Shown here piece by piece: positions 62,881 to 64,000 of a DNA stretch of 64,000 bases. The DNA is taken from positions 62,001-126,000 of the forward strand of contig NZ_JFYN01000003.1 of NCBI RefSeq assembly GCF_000631985.1, given 5' to 3'. The position numbers and the translations under genes were made by a program. The first letter of the stretch is position 1. Each line of letters begins with the position of its first letter. A model generated the notes under the pieces. That model made no database searches. It saw only the letters and a list, made by a program, of their open reading frames with translations, and was not told the origin of the DNA. The stretch is from Pseudomonas sp. RIT288. Its GTDB lineage: Bacteria > Pseudomonadota > Gammaproteobacteria > Pseudomonadales > Pseudomonadaceae.

Positions 62881-64000
62881 ATGCTGCAGAATATCAGGGA
62901 CAATTCACAAGGCTGGATTGCCAAGACCATTATCGGGGTCATCGTTGCACTGATGGCTCTGACCGGTTTCGACGCCATTTTCCAGGCCACGACGCATACC
63001 AACGATGCGGCCAAGGTCAATGGCGAAGAAATCAGCCAGAACGAGCTGAGCCAGGCCGTTGACATGCAACGCCGTCAGCTGATGCAACAGCTGGGCAAGG
63101 ACTTCGATGCTTCCTTGCTTGACGAAAAAATGCTCCGCGAATCGGCCCTCAAGGGTCTGATCGATCGCAAGCTGCTGCTGCAAGGCGCAGAACAATCGAA
63201 ATTCGCTTTCTCCGAAGGCGCACTGGACCAGGTGATCCTGCAGACCCCTGAATTCCAGGTGGACGGCAAGTTCAGCTCCGAGCGCTTCGACCAGGTGATC
63301 CGTCAGCTGGGCTACACCCGCATGCAATTCCGCCAGATGCTGGCTCAGGAAATGCTGATCGGCCAGTTGCGTGCCGGTGTTGCCGGTAGCGGCTTCGTCA
63401 CCGACGCCGAAGTGCTGGCATTCGCCCGTCTGGAAAAGCAGACCCGCGACTTCGCTTCGCTGAACGTCAAGGCCGACCCGGCCGCGGTCAAGCTGACTGA
63501 CGATGAGGTCAAGGCTTACTACGACGAGCACGCCAAGGAGTTCATGACCCCTGAGCAGGTGGTTGTCGATTACGTCGAGCTGAAGAAGTCCTCGTTCTTT
63601 GACCAGGTTGCGGTCAAGGATGAAGACCTGCAGGCGGCGTATCAGAAAGAGATCGCCAACCTGTCGGAACAGCGCCGCGCTGCGCATATCCTGATCGAAG
63701 TCAACGACAAGACCACCGACGCTCAGGCCAAGGCGAAGATCGAAGAAGTCCAGGCGCGTCTGGCCAAGGGCGAGAAATTCGAAGCGCTGGCCAAGGAGTT
63801 CTCGCAGGATCCGGGTTCGGCCAACAATGGCGGTGATCTCGGTTTTGCAGGTCCTGGCGTCTATGACCCTGCCTTCGAAAAAGCCCTGTACTCGTTGAAC
63901 AAGGACCAGGTGTCCGAGCCGGTGCGTACCGATTTCGGTTACCACCTGATCAAGCTGCTGGGTGTTGAAGCGCCAGAAGTACCGACCCTGGCCAGCCTGA
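62881..64000 (+). CDS. ppiD: Peptidyl-prolyl isomerase / periplasmic folding chaperone PpiD (partial)
   Basis: N-terminal 373 residues; the gene runs off the right edge. A start at 62881 has GGGGGAC upstream. A single membrane anchor spans about residues 13-33 (AKTIIGVIVALMALTGFDAIF). A SurA-like chaperone region follows (VNGEEISQNELSQAV). The parvulin domain lies at about 265-360 (RRAAHILIEV, FSQDPGSANNGGDLGF, TDFGYHLIKL). It helps fold proteins leaving the Sec channel. Its place after hupB is standard in Pseudomonas. Confidence 0.96.
   Translation, partial: MLQNIRDNSQGWIAKTIIGVIVALMALTGFDAIFQATTHTNDAAKVNGEEISQNELSQAVDMQRRQLMQQLGKDFDASLLDEKMLRESALKGLIDRKLLLQGAEQSKFAFSEGALDQVILQTPEFQVDGKFSSERFDQVIRQLGYTRMQFRQMLAQEMLIGQLRAGVAGSGFVTDAEVLAFARLEKQTRDFASLNVKADPAAVKLTDDEVKAYYDEHAKEFMTPEQVVVDYVELKKSSFFDQVAVKDEDLQAAYQKEIANLSEQRRAAHILIEVNDKTTDAQAKAKIEEVQARLAKGEKFEALAKEFSQDPGSANNGGDLGFAGPGVYDPAFEKALYSLNKDQVSEPVRTDFGYHLIKLLGVEAPEVPTLASL

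Overview
The window looks like chromosome of a fluorescent Pseudomonas (P. fluorescens group). The grounds are high GC, a Pseudomonas-type Arg-His-Leu-His tRNA cluster followed by tig-clpP-clpX-lon-hupB-ppiD, an inducible ampC/ampR pair, and many paired REP elements of families typical of this group. I see no prophage, insertion sequence, CRISPR array or rRNA.

Layout. 1-9.7 kb (all minus strand): a possible two-membrane import locus with a Yej-type peptide ABC importer (yejF partial, yejE, yejB, yejA-like binding protein), a large TonB-dependent receptor, and a dedicated exbD/exbB/tonB set. 9.8-10.8 kb is a gene-poor stretch with inverted repeats. 10.8-12.1 kb carries a GST-like protein and a CBS-domain protein. 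12.3-20.0 kb is the accessory highlight: a 1638-residue LRR/NEL E3-ligase-type effector faces a stand-alone TccC-like Rhs toxin with a deaminase-like C-terminal tip, with no visible immunity gene. Related short inverted repeats bound the Rhs gene. 20.1-31 kb has DNA polymerase II, a DUF1810 protein, an aldo/keto reductase, a secreted aldose epimerase, a lipoprotein, an MFS exporter, a TauE/SafE permease, a GNAT enzyme and a DUF4174 protein. 30.1-32.3 kb is ampC/ampR. 32.4-36.2 kb is a D-glucarate catabolic operon with a divergent FCD-type GntR regulator and matching operator-like sites. 36.4-53 kb holds transporters (EamA, AI-2E family, SstT, MFS, TerC), LysR regulators (one NhaR-like), trhP/yegQ, SdhL, a YceH family protein and several small proteins. 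It also has a heptanucleotide repeat array. 53-64 kb is conserved housekeeping: pbpG, folD, four tRNAs, tig, clpP, clpX, lon (sigma-32-like promoter), hupB, a tRNA-like element and ppiD (cut by the window end).

REP elements sit in most intergenic spaces, mainly at gene 3' ends, as head-to-head pairs. At least four sequence families are present and one pair is a mosaic of two families. Most functional calls rest on reading the translated proteins against remembered families. No database search was run.
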